From: Sphingobacterium bovisgrunnientis
GTDB taxonomy: Bacteria > Bacteroidota > Bacteroidia > Sphingobacteriales > Sphingobacteriaceae
Reading direction: 5' to 3'
DNA length: 64,000 nt
Assembly (NCBI RefSeq): GCF_009829085.1
Contig: NZ_WUQY01000006.1
Span: 1 to 64,000, forward strand
Below, piece after piece: positions 16,881 through 25,227 of this stretch; the first letter of the stretch is position 1, and every line of letters begins with the position of its first letter. The notes beneath the pieces are model-generated. The model was given only the letters and a program-made list of their open reading frames with translations, searched no databases and had not been told where the DNA came from. The translations under genes and the position numbers were made by a program.

Positions 16881-18791
16881 ATGAGTGACGCTATAAAACA
16901 CGAGTGTGGTATCGCACTGATCAGATTACTAAAACCCCTCTCATATTATCAAGAAAAATATGGTACGCCTTACTACGGGATAAACAAGTTGTATCTTCTT
17001 ATGGAGAAACAGCATAACCGTGGTCAAGATGGTGCGGGTATCGCTACAATCAAATTTGATGTAAAGCCTGGAAATAGATACATTAGTCGCTATCGCGCAA
17101 TGGGGTCTACAGCTGTAGCGGACATCTTTGAATATGTTCAAAAGAAATTTGCTGCGGTTCAGAAAGCTTATCCAGCTGAATCAAAAGACACACAATGGTT
17201 AAAGGACAATGTTAGCTTTACTGGTGAAGTATTATTAGGGCATTTGCGCTACGGTACACATGGTAAAAATAGTATTGAAAGCTGCCATCCTTTCTTGAGA
17301 CAAAACAACTGGATGACGAGAAATCTTGTAGTTGCTGGTAATTTCAACATGACTAATGTTGATGAGTTATTGCAGCAATTGTATGATTTAGGTCAACATC
17401 CTAAAGAACAGGCTGATACTGTCACTGTTTTGGAGAAAATCGGTCATTTCTTAGATGATGAAAACCAGGAACTTTTTGATCAATTCAAAAAAGAAGGGTA
17501 TTCAAATATTGAAATTTCAGCTCAAATTGGTAAAAACTTAGATGTAGCAAAAATCTTAACGCGTTCAGCTAAAACTTGGGATGGAGGGTATACGATTGCT
17601 GGAATTATGGGGCATGGAGATGCTTTTGTAATGCGCGATCCATCAGGTATTCGTCCAGCATTTTATTACCAAGATGATGAGGTGTTAGTCGTTGCTTCTG
17701 AGCGTCCTGTTATTCAAACTGCATTTAATATTCCATTGCACGCGGTTAAGGAGATTAAACCTGGTCATGCCCTGATAGCCAAAAAAGATGGTACTGTTAC
17801 CGAAGAAATGTTTAGACAGCCTTTGGAACAAAAATCTTGTTCTTTCGAACGCATCTATTTTTCACGTGGATCGGACGCAGATATTTACAAAGAACGTAAG
17901 CAGTTGGGTAAACTTTTGTGTCCTCAAGTGCTAAAGACTTTAAATAACGATATTAAAAATACGGTTTTTTCATTTATTCCTAATACTGCGGAGGTTTCAT
18001 ATTACGGTATGATGGAAGGAATGAATACCTATGTTCGTGATTATCAAAAGGAAGTTTTGTTAAATCGTGATGAGAAAATTTCGGATGAGGAGTTAAATGA
18101 TATTTTGAGTTTACATCCTCGCTTCGAGAAGTTAAACATCAAAGACGCAAAATTGCGTACATTCATTACGCAAGATGCTGATCGTCAAGATATGGTGCAA
18201 CATGTGTACGATACGACATATGGAATCGTTCGCGATCACCAAGATACGATTGTAGCAATTGATGATTCTATCGTACGTGGTACAACATTGAAACAATCAA
18301 TTTTGACTATTCTTGATCGTCTTCATCCAAAGAAAATAATCATCGTTTCATCTGCTCCACAGATCAGATATCCCGATTGTTATGGTATTGATATGTCTCG
18401 TATGGGAGAATTTGTAGCTTTTGAGGCAGCAATAAATTTGTTAAAAAAGAACGGATTATCTCATATTATTGATGAAGTGTACCAAAAATGTCTTGCATCA
18501 ATAGCAATGCCGAAGGATGAAGTTGAAAATTATGTAAAAGCAATTTATGAGCCTTTTACTGACGAGGAAATTTCACAAGAAATTGCTCGTATTGTTAAAC
18601 CTCATAATTTGAATGCAGAATTGGAAATTATCTTCCAAACTTTGGATAATTTACATAAAGCTTGTCCGAACCATAAAGGTGATTGGTATTTCTCTGGAGA
18701 TTACCCTACGCCAGGCGGTAATAAAACTGTGAATAGAGCGTATATGAATTGGGTGGAAGGAAAGAACGTAAGAGCTTATTTCAGTAATTAA
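16881..18791 (+). CDS. purF: Amidophosphoribosyltransferase (long PurF-like glutamine amidotransferase)
   Basis: PurF converts PRPP and glutamine to phosphoribosylamine, the first step of purine synthesis. A class II glutaminase domain begins CGIALIRL with Cys9 as the likely nucleophile after an 8-residue leader (MSDAIKHE). GQDGAGIAT, HLRYGTHGKNS and GGYTIAGIMGHGDAF are glutaminase blocks. The C-terminal phosphoribosyltransferase domain has the PRPP loop VAIDDSIVRGTTLKQS. At 636 residues it is well above the usual 470-510; extra sequence interrupts both domains. Such long forms occur in Bacteroidota, where a short PurF may coexist elsewhere, so its exact role is less certain. Confidence 0.82.
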   Translation: MSDAIKHECGIALIRLLKPLSYYQEKYGTPYYGINKLYLLMEKQHNRGQDGAGIATIKFDVKPGNRYISRYRAMGSTAVADIFEYVQKKFAAVQKAYPAESKDTQWLKDNVSFTGEVLLGHLRYGTHGKNSIESCHPFLRQNNWMTRNLVVAGNFNMTNVDELLQQLYDLGQHPKEQADTVTVLEKIGHFLDDENQELFDQFKKEGYSNIEISAQIGKNLDVAKILTRSAKTWDGGYTIAGIMGHGDAFVMRDPSGIRPAFYYQDDEVLVVASERPVIQTAFNIPLHAVKEIKPGHALIAKKDGTVTEEMFRQPLEQKSCSFERIYFSRGSDADIYKERKQLGKLLCPQVLKTLNNDIKNTVFSFIPNTAEVSYYGMMEGMNTYVRDYQKEVLLNRDEKISDEELNDILSLHPRFEKLNIKDAKLRTFITQDADRQDMVQHVYDTTYGIVRDHQDTIVAIDDSIVRGTTLKQSILTILDRLHPKKIIIVSSAPQIRYPDCYGIDMSRMGEFVAFEAAINLLKKNGLSHIIDEVYQKCLASIAMPKDEVENYVKAIYEPFTDEEISQEIARIVKPHNLNAELEIIFQTLDNLHKACPNHKGDWYFSGDYPTPGGNKTVNRAYMNWVEGKNVRAYFSN

Positions 18792-18812
18792 TAAATCCTA
18801 TATATTAAAACT

Positions 18813-18845
18813 AAAGCTAATCGAGAAATCGATTAGCTTTTCTTA
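18813..18845 (+). terminator. Intrinsic terminator after the purF-like gene
   Basis: A perfect 12-bp stem (aaagctaatcga with tcgattagcttt) closed by a gaaa tetraloop and followed by T-rich sequence. Confidence 0.9.
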
Positions 18846-18908
18846 TATAATATTGATACACTATTTTTCAAGGTAGACTCAAACAGTATATGTTTGAGGT
18901 TTTGTTGG

Positions 18909-19004
18909 TTAATCCTCGATCTGAACAAGATCGTCTCCATCATGAAGCCACTCTGTAGCATCTATGAAGTTTTCCAAATTTGTGATTTCTAAATCTTTAA
19001 TCAT
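18909..19004 (-). CDS. Tiny acidic protein, 31 aa
   Basis: Minus-strand ATG at 19004 to TAA at 18909 encodes a 31-residue acidic peptide starting MIKDLEITNLENF and ending DDLVQIED. The single Trp, the Leu/Ile spacing and the acidic tail make it protein-like, and it lies in an otherwise empty gap between convergent units. No homologue is recognised. It may be a very small regulatory or structural protein; chance cannot be excluded at this length. Confidence 0.4.
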   Translation of the reverse strand: MIKDLEITNLENFIDATEWLHDGDDLVQIED

Positions 19005-19085
19005 ATTCTTAATTTTTGTTATTCAAATATAGAACCTGATTATTAGTGTAGTGTGTTTTTAATATTAAATTTAAGTTAAGCTGAT

Positions 19086-19472
19086 TCAGCTTAATATAAC
19101 ACCATCTACATAATACCACTTATCCTGAACTTGTTTGAATGTTGATTTTTCATGATGTACATTTGTATTCATTGTACCATCTACATAGTGAGCTTTGAAT
19201 TCCACAGTATTTAATTTCGATTTTACGATTTCCAAAAACATCCACTTACATTCCTTTGCCCAATTTTCTATTTCCTTTTTGTTTTGATATCCTCTTGTGC
19301 TAGTATGATAAGTATTGTAGATGAAGTCTATATTGTATGTGACATAAGCAGTATATCTTGCGCGCATTAGCTCTTCTGCGGTGGTTGCTTTTTGTAAATC
19401 TTGGTGAATGATGTTGCAACAATCGTTATATGTATTTTCACTGCCGCAAGGACAAATTTCGAGTTGAGACAT
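19086..19472 (-). CDS. YchJ family SEC-C motif protein
   Basis: A 128-residue member of the YchJ/UPF0225 family. The N-terminal SEC-C zinc motif is LEICPCGSENTYNDCC (CxC followed by CC), and a central NTF2-like domain has the family signature AEELMRARYTAYV. The C-terminal half (VEFKAHYVDG through KWYYVDGVI) completes the cone fold. The protein is cytoplasmic and its function is not established. It is transcribed alone toward the tiny acidic gene. Confidence 0.92.
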   Translation of the reverse strand: MSQLEICPCGSENTYNDCCNIIHQDLQKATTAEELMRARYTAYVTYNIDFIYNTYHTSTRGYQNKKEIENWAKECKWMFLEIVKSKLNTVEFKAHYVDGTMNTNVHHEKSTFKQVQDKWYYVDGVILS

Positions 19473-19601
19473 TGTTAATAATTTTTTTACAAACTTACAT
19501 TTTCTTGCTAAAACATGCGTAAAACGCTTTGTCGGATTTATGTTAAAAATGTGACAAACTATTTAGTTCAAAAATGCGTTCTAGTATAAAAATCATACAG
19601 T

Positions 19602-20096
19602 ATGGGATCATTGAAAAATGAAATTATTGGGACGTGGAAGTTATTATCTTATATCGAAGTTCCGGTGGGTGGTGAGGAATATCTATTTCCTTTAGGAAAG
19701 AATCCAAAAGGGATTTTGATATTTAGTCCAGATGGCTATATGTCTGTACAGATATCAGTCAAAAATCCTTTAAAATATGATTCTGAAGATCGATTCTCTG
19801 CTACAGATGATAGAATTGCTGCTCGATCAAAAGAATATATCGCTTTTACAGGTAAATACAAAACTGATAATGTCTTATCACATGTAATTTATAATATTGA
19901 AACAGCATTAAATCCAAATTGGGAAGGCGTTAAGCAGGTTAGAAAGTTGGATTTTGAAGGCGATATTTTATATCAAAAATCTGTAGAACCGATTTCTTCC
20001 AATGGACAAATGGTGCATGCGTATATGACGTGGCAGAGGAGTCCAAAATTAATGGATATCGAAAGTTTAGATAAAGAACTCGAAGAGTTATATTAA
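19602..20096 (+). CDS. Lipocalin-like domain protein
   Basis: A 164-residue protein of the bacterial lipocalin-like family (PF13924 type). It begins with the characteristic IIGTWKLLSYIEVPVGG; GILIFSPDGYMSVQIS and AFTGKYKTDNVLSHVIYN are conserved strands of the barrel, and the chain ends in an acidic helix. There is no signal peptide, so it is probably cytoplasmic. It may bind a small hydrophobic ligand, but the function is unknown. It is convergent with lysS and shares a terminator with it. Confidence 0.82.
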   Translation: MGSLKNEIIGTWKLLSYIEVPVGGEEYLFPLGKNPKGILIFSPDGYMSVQISVKNPLKYDSEDRFSATDDRIAARSKEYIAFTGKYKTDNVLSHVIYNIETALNPNWEGVKQVRKLDFEGDILYQKSVEPISSNGQMVHAYMTWQRSPKLMDIESLDKELEELY

Positions 20097-20099
20097 AGA

Positions 20100-20134
20100 A
20101 AAATGGGTTGGTTTATTAAAACCAACCCATTTTG
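20100..20134. terminator. Bidirectional terminator between lipocalin-like gene and lysS
   Basis: A 14-bp stem (aaatgggttggttt with aaaccaacccattt) between convergent genes carries A residues on one side and T residues on the other, so it can act on both strands. Confidence 0.9.
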
Positions 20135-20135
20135 T

Positions 20136-21842
20136 TTATTTGATAGTGATAAACTTATTATCACCTTCCACCACAATATTGATTAAATCTTTTTGACGTA
20201 AGCTTTTCGTAGCTGTGTCCCATTTTTTACCAGACAGGCCAGATTTATCCTTAGCTTCTGCTAAAGTTTGTTTCTCTTCGGATAAAATGCCTATAACTAT
20301 TTTTTCATCTTCAGATAGCTCTACAACAGGTTCTGTTTTCTCTGGACGCATTTGTGGGAAGAATAATACTTCTTGAATAGATGCATTATTCGTTAAGAAC
20401 ATAATTAATCTATCCATACCGATGCCCAGGCCCGATGTAGGAGGCATACCGTATTCCAAAGCTCTCAAGAAATCTTGATCAATAAACATCGCTTCATCGT
20501 CACCTTTTTCAGAAAGCTTCATTTGCTCTTCAAATCTTTCGCGTTGATCGATAGGGTCGTTTAATTCTGAATATGCATTTGCAATTTCTTTACCACAAAC
20601 CATCAATTCAAAACGTTCAGTCAATTCAGGATTGTCTCTGTGCTTTTTGGTTAATGGAGACATTTCAATTGGGTAGTCAGTAATGAACGTGGGTTGAATG
20701 AAGTTTCCTTCACATTTTTCACCAAAGATTTCGTCGATCAATTTGCCTTTACCCATGGTATCATTTACATCAATGCCCATGCCTTTTGCAGCTTCACGTA
20801 GTTCGGATTCTGATTTTCCAGCAATATCAAAACCAGTGAATTGTTTGATAGCATCAGCCATTGTAACTCTTGGATATGGAGCTTTGAAATCAATTTGGTG
20901 TTCACCAAACGTAGCTTTACTTATGCCATTAACAGCAATCGCGCAGTGCTCCAATAGACGCTCTGTAAAATCCATCATCCAATTGTAGTCTTTGTAGGCT
21001 ACGTAAATTTCCATTGCTGTGAATTCCGGATTGTGTGTACGATCCATACCTTCATTGCGGAAATTTTTAGAGAATTCATAAACACCTTCAAAACCACCAA
21101 CGATTAGACGTTTTAAGTATAATTCATTCGCAATACGTAAATACAAAGGAATATCCAACGCATTGTGGTGTGTGATGAATGGGCGTGCAGCTGCACCTCC
21201 AGGGATTGCTTGCAATACTGGCGTTTCTACTTCCATATAACCTGCGTCATTAAAGAATTGACGCATAGCATTGAATAGTTTTGTACGTTTTACAAAGATA
21301 TCTCTGTTTTGTGCGTTTACAATCAAATCCACATAGCGCATTCTATAACGTTGCTCTGGATCGGTAAAAGCATCAAAAGTCTTTCCGTCAGCTTCTTTTA
21401 CAATTGGAAGTGGACGCAATGATTTCGTAAGTACAGTTAGTTTTTCGGTATGAATTGATGTTTCACCTGTTTGAGTCGTGAACACATATCCTTCTATTCC
21501 AACAATATCACCAATGTCCAATAACTTTTTAAATACCGTATTGTAGAACGTCTTATCCTCACCAGGACACAAGTCATCGCGTTTGACGTAAACTTGGATA
21601 CGACCTGTAGAATCTTGTAGCTCAATGAAAGATGCATTACCCATGATTCTACGGCTCATGATACGACCCGCAATACGAATACTCTTATAATTGATTTTAT
21701 CTCTTTCGTAGTTTTCTAGTATATCTGCCGCTGTGACATTTACCTTGTATTCATCAGCAGGATAAGGGTTTATTCCTAGGTCGATGATACCTTGTAGGTT
21801 TTGTCTACGTTGTAGTTCCTGTTCGGATAGTGAAATACTCAT
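20136..21842 (-). CDS. lysS: Lysyl-tRNA synthetase, class II
   Basis: Charges tRNA-Lys. The N-terminal OB-fold (SIRIAGRIMSRRIMGNASFI) binds the anticodon. The class II catalytic core shows motif 2 (KNFRNEGMDRTHNPEFT) and motif 3 (GLGIGMDRLIMFL). The 568 residues exceed the usual 500: after the core (about residue 505) there is a winged-helix-like extension (LAEAKDKSGLSGKKWDTA and SLRQKDLINIVVEGDNKF) common in Bacteroidota LysS. The start at 21842 gives the family's short basic N-terminus. It is divergent from rpmE2. Confidence 0.96.
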   Translation of the reverse strand: MSISLSEQELQRRQNLQGIIDLGINPYPADEYKVNVTAADILENYERDKINYKSIRIAGRIMSRRIMGNASFIELQDSTGRIQVYVKRDDLCPGEDKTFYNTVFKKLLDIGDIVGIEGYVFTTQTGETSIHTEKLTVLTKSLRPLPIVKEADGKTFDAFTDPEQRYRMRYVDLIVNAQNRDIFVKRTKLFNAMRQFFNDAGYMEVETPVLQAIPGGAAARPFITHHNALDIPLYLRIANELYLKRLIVGGFEGVYEFSKNFRNEGMDRTHNPEFTAMEIYVAYKDYNWMMDFTERLLEHCAIAVNGISKATFGEHQIDFKAPYPRVTMADAIKQFTGFDIAGKSESELREAAKGMGIDVNDTMGKGKLIDEIFGEKCEGNFIQPTFITDYPIEMSPLTKKHRDNPELTERFELMVCGKEIANAYSELNDPIDQRERFEEQMKLSEKGDDEAMFIDQDFLRALEYGMPPTSGLGIGMDRLIMFLTNNASIQEVLFFPQMRPEKTEPVVELSEDEKIVIGILSEEKQTLAEAKDKSGLSGKKWDTATKSLRQKDLINIVVEGDNKFITIK

Positions 21843-21997
21843 GTTTTATCTATTTTCAAATAATGAGCAAAAGTAAGAAAAAGAGTAGATAAAAGTGATT
21901 TTTATATGTATTATATACGAAAATAATGTAGCTTTGTGCTTTATTCAAATCCATCGAATTTCGTGGAAAAATAATTAGTGTGTTGATAAATATTATT

Positions 21998-22028
21998 TTG
22001 GAATTAATTTTAAAATAAGTTATCTTTG
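21998..22028 (+). promoter_or_regulatory. Bacteroidota-type promoter of rpmE2
   Basis: TTG (21998-22000), a 20-nt spacer and TATCTTTG (22021-22028) match the TTG/TAnnTTTG consensus, about 40 bp before the L31 start. The spacing equals that of the ssrA promoter on the other strand. Confidence 0.78.
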
Positions 22029-22067
22029 CACCTCAAATGTTAGCATATATAGTAATCATAAGATAAA

Positions 22068-22316
22068 ATGAAAAAAGATTTACATCCATCAAACTACAGA
22101 TTAGTTGTATTCAAAGATATGTCAAATGACTATGCTTTCTTAACTAAATCTTGTGTAGACACAAAAGAGACAATTACTTGGGAAGATGGTAACGAATATC
22201 CAGTAGTGAAATTAGAGATCTCTCATACTTCACACCCTTTCTATACAGGTAAAATGAAATTGGTTGATACAGCAGGTCGTATCGATAAATTCCGTACACG
22301 TTACAACAAGAAATAA
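22068..22316 (+). CDS. rpmE2: 50S ribosomal protein L31, type B
   Basis: Large-subunit ribosomal protein of 82 residues. Diagnostic blocks are [36 protein letters not shown] and RIDKFRTRY. The CxxC zinc ligands of type A L31 are missing, which makes this the zinc-independent type B form. In other bacteria such forms replace the zinc form when zinc is scarce, but in Bacteroidota type B is often the main copy. It is a single transcription unit with its own promoter and terminator. Confidence 0.96.
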   Translation: MKKDLHPSNYRLVVFKDMSNDYAFLTKSCVDTKETITWEDGNEYPVVKLEISHTSHPFYTGKMKLVDTAGRIDKFRTRYNKK

Positions 22317-22340
22317 TTATAATTTAACGATTATATATAG

Positions 22341-22375
22341 AAAATCCCGATATGTATTTATCGGGATTTTTGTAT
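22341..22375 (+). terminator. Intrinsic terminator after rpmE2
   Basis: A 10-bp stem (aaaatcccga with tcgggatttt) followed by T-rich sequence, ending just before the next gene starts at 22385. Confidence 0.88.
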
Positions 22376-22384
22376 TTTTAGCGA

Positions 22385-23587
22385 ATGAGTATTTCCCTTG
22401 TCTTATTTGATCGATTTGAAGCTAGAGAAGAATTATTGCCACTTGTAGCTACTCGTCCAATTGGAAATCTTCGGGTTGGAGCTTTTACTTTAGATAAAAA
22501 GTGGTCTGAGATTTTGCGAATACCGAATGTTTCATATCTGACAGAGGATTTTCTTTCAATCAAATTTCCGCTAAATATCCCAACCGAGGAAGTATTAGTA
22601 ATTAAAGCGAATATACTTCCAAATGAAATTCTTCTTGAAGCACTAAAAAATCTACGATTAAATCAACGATTAGTTGATCCGGATGGTGAATGGATCGCTT
22701 TTAGAACCAAATCAAAGATTAAATCTGATATAATAGAAGATTTGAATTCAGAAGAATTTACTTTAGTGGAGTTTATACAGGAATATCAATCCTTAAAATT
22801 TCTTGAAGATATTTTTACATATAATGCGGCGCAGATAGCATTTGATTATTCTTTTATCGAAATAGAGTCACTATATCATTCGAACATTGGCATTACAATT
22901 ATAGGAGATAAGTATAAAATTACATCTTCGGCAAAGCTTTCTGCATGTACATTAAATACATCCTCAGGAGCTATTTTAATTTTGGATGGAGCGATTATAG
23001 AATCCGATTGTGTGATACATGGTCCAGCTGTGATCGGAAAAAACGCGCGACTAAAATCGGGTACGGTTATATATCCTAATGTGACTATAGGAGATAATTC
23101 CGTTGTGTGTGGTGAGTTGAATAATGCAGTTATTTGGGGTAATTCAGCCAAAGGACATTATGGTTATTTAGGGTGTGCAGTGGTAGGTGAGGGGTGTAAT
23201 TTGGGGGCTGGTACAACGAATTCTAATTTGAAAAATGATTGGAATACCGTAAAAGTATATTCGTATAAGGACAATAATTTCCGTAATACGGGGTTATTAA
23301 AATGTGGTGTTTTCATAGGCGATCACAGCATGTTGGCAATATCTTCCAAAATAAATACAGGTACAGTAATTGGAGTAGGGGTTCAGGTCGCAATCTCGAA
23401 TTTTATTCCCAAATTTGTGCCGGATTTTTCATGGCTTTCTGATGGAAAGTCTGAAAGTTATATTTTAACAAAATTTTTAGAAATGCTTTCTCGTAAGGCA
23501 GAAGTAAAGCGGGAAGACTTTACAAAAATGGATAAGGAAATATTAGAGTATATTTACAAACAAACATTGAGATTAAGAAATTATTAA
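22385..23587 (+). CDS. GlmU-like sugar nucleotidyltransferase family protein
   Basis: A 400-residue member of the Bacteroidota putative sugar nucleotidyltransferase family (NTP_transf_4). The N-terminal half (VLFDRFEAREELLPLVATRP and IGNLRVGAFTLDKKW) is a degenerate nucleotidyltransferase-like domain. From about residue 165 come left-handed beta-helix hexapeptide turns (GPAVIGKNARLKSGTVIYPN, VTIGDNSVVCGELNNAVIWG) and the acyltransferase-like GCNLGAGTTNSNLKND. It probably acts in envelope sugar metabolism, but the reaction is unproven. It heads the tpiA/prmA/mpl cluster, 21 bp before tpiA. Confidence 0.85.
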   Translation: MSISLVLFDRFEAREELLPLVATRPIGNLRVGAFTLDKKWSEILRIPNVSYLTEDFLSIKFPLNIPTEEVLVIKANILPNEILLEALKNLRLNQRLVDPDGEWIAFRTKSKIKSDIIEDLNSEEFTLVEFIQEYQSLKFLEDIFTYNAAQIAFDYSFIEIESLYHSNIGITIIGDKYKITSSAKLSACTLNTSSGAILILDGAIIESDCVIHGPAVIGKNARLKSGTVIYPNVTIGDNSVVCGELNNAVIWGNSAKGHYGYLGCAVVGEGCNLGAGTTNSNLKNDWNTVKVYSYKDNNFRNTGLLKCGVFIGDHSMLAISSKINTGTVIGVGVQVAISNFIPKFVPDFSWLSDGKSESYILTKFLEMLSRKAEVKREDFTKMDKEILEYIYKQTLRLRNY

Positions 23588-23608
23588 TCAACCTTAATAT
23601 ATAAAACT

Positions 23609-24376
23609 ATGCGTAAAAAAATTGTTGCAGGAAACTGGAAAATGAATTTGAATTTTGAAGAAGGTGTAAGTCTTTTTTCTGAAATTGTAAATATGGTAAA
23701 AGACGAAGTTGTAGGTAACCAAGAGGTTATTGTATGTTCACCTTTTATTCATTTATCAACTGTAGCTAAATTGTCGGAGAATGTAAAAAACGTAAATATA
23801 GGTTCTCAAAATATTCATCAAGCTGAATCAGGTGCGTACACAGGTGAAGTATCTGCTTCTCAGGTGAAATCTGTAGGTGTAGAATATGTGATTTTAGGTC
23901 ATTCGGAGCGTAGAGCATATTTCGGTGAAACAGATTCTTTGTTGGCTGAAAAAACTAATGCTGCGTTGAAACATAACTTGAAACCGATTTTCTGTATTGG
24001 TGAAACAAAAGAAGAGCGCGAATCAGGTAAATTTTTTGATGTAATCAAAACGCAATTGGTGGATGGTGTATTTCACCTTAGTAAAGATGAATTCGCGAAA
24101 GTCGTATTAGCATATGAGCCAGTATGGGCGATTGGAACAGGTTTGACGGCTAGTCCAGAGCAAGCGCAAGAAGTGCATGCATTTATTCGTGAGACTGTAG
24201 CAAACCACTACGATGCAGAAACTGCTGAAAACACAACTATTCTTTATGGCGGTAGTTGTAATCCATCAAATGCACCAACATTATTCTCACAAAAAGATAT
24301 TGATGGTGGTTTGATCGGCGGTGCTTCTTTGAAGTCACGTGACTTCTTAGATATTGTTAAAGTATTTAATGCATAA
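23609..24376 (+). CDS. tpiA: Triosephosphate isomerase
   Basis: Glycolytic and gluconeogenic TIM-barrel enzyme interconverting dihydroxyacetone phosphate and glyceraldehyde 3-phosphate. Catalytic features are Lys in GNWKMN near the start, the His in LGHSERRAYFGE and the Glu in VLAYEPVWAIGTG. The phosphate-gripping loop is near ILYGGSCNPSNA and GGLIGGASL. The 255-residue length is typical. It is the second gene of an apparent four-gene operon, 8 bp before prmA. Confidence 0.97.
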   Translation: MRKKIVAGNWKMNLNFEEGVSLFSEIVNMVKDEVVGNQEVIVCSPFIHLSTVAKLSENVKNVNIGSQNIHQAESGAYTGEVSASQVKSVGVEYVILGHSERRAYFGETDSLLAEKTNAALKHNLKPIFCIGETKEERESGKFFDVIKTQLVDGVFHLSKDEFAKVVLAYEPVWAIGTGLTASPEQAQEVHAFIRETVANHYDAETAENTTILYGGSCNPSNAPTLFSQKDIDGGLIGGASLKSRDFLDIVKVFNA

Positions 24377-24384
24377 TCATAAGA

Positions 24385-25224
24385 ATGAAATATACTGCGG
24401 TTAACTTTGTGAGTACGGATATTCAAGATTGGCAGAAGGATTTGTTAATAGCTGAATTGGCGGAAATTGGATTTGATACATTTGAGGATACCGATGAAGG
24501 ATTTGCGGGATATATTCCTAGCGCAAATTTGGATATCCAAGCTCTTGAAACATTATTGCTGGCTCAAACCGGTGAATTCAATGTAGATTATCAAATCAAT
24601 GATGTGAAAGAGGAAAACTGGAATGCACTTTGGGAATCAAACTTTAATCCAATTGTGGTGGATGATGCTTGTTATGTGCGTGCAACTTTTCATGATGCTA
24701 AGCCGGAGTATACTTATGAAATCGTTATAGATCCTAAGATGTCGTTTGGAACTGGACATCACCAGACGACATCTATGATGTTATCCTATATTTTGGAAAA
24801 TAATTTTCAAAATAAGAAAGTGCTTGATATGGGATGTGGGACGGGAATTTTGGCTATTTTGGCAGCAAAAAAAGGTGCAAAACACATATTAGCAGTAGAT
24901 TATGATAATATTTGTGTTGATAGTGTCAAAGAAAATTCCGAACTTAATGGTATCACTAACATTGAATCTCAATTAGGATCAAAAGAAGTTATTGTAGGAA
25001 ATAAGTTTGACACCATATTAGCTAATATAAATAGAAATATTTTGTTAGATCAGATGTCTACATATGCTGATAATTTAGATTCAAAGGGCGAGTTGTATAT
25101 CAGCGGTTTTTATGAAGAAGAGGATCTGCCGATTCTAAGAAAATGTTGCGAGGAACTTTCTTTTACTTTTGTTAGTCATAAAGTTTTAGATAAATGGTGT
25201 GCAGCAAAATTTATTAAAATATAA
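24385..25224 (+). CDS. prmA: Ribosomal protein L11 methyltransferase
   Basis: PrmA trimethylates ribosomal protein L11 using SAM. The N-terminal substrate-recognition domain (about residues 1-85) ends with the family's NWNALWESNFNPI. Then come DPKMSFGTGHHQTTSMML and the SAM motif VLDMGCGTGILAILAAKKGA with LAVDYDNICVDS, and the ILANINRNIL block. At 279 residues it is somewhat shorter than proteobacterial PrmA, as usual in Bacteroidota. It is separated from mpl by only three bases. Confidence 0.94.
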   Translation: MKYTAVNFVSTDIQDWQKDLLIAELAEIGFDTFEDTDEGFAGYIPSANLDIQALETLLLAQTGEFNVDYQINDVKEENWNALWESNFNPIVVDDACYVRATFHDAKPEYTYEIVIDPKMSFGTGHHQTTSMMLSYILENNFQNKKVLDMGCGTGILAILAAKKGAKHILAVDYDNICVDSVKENSELNGITNIESQLGSKEVIVGNKFDTILANINRNILLDQMSTYADNLDSKGELYISGFYEEEDLPILRKCCEELSFTFVSHKVLDKWCAAKFIKI

Positions 25225-25227
25225 GCT

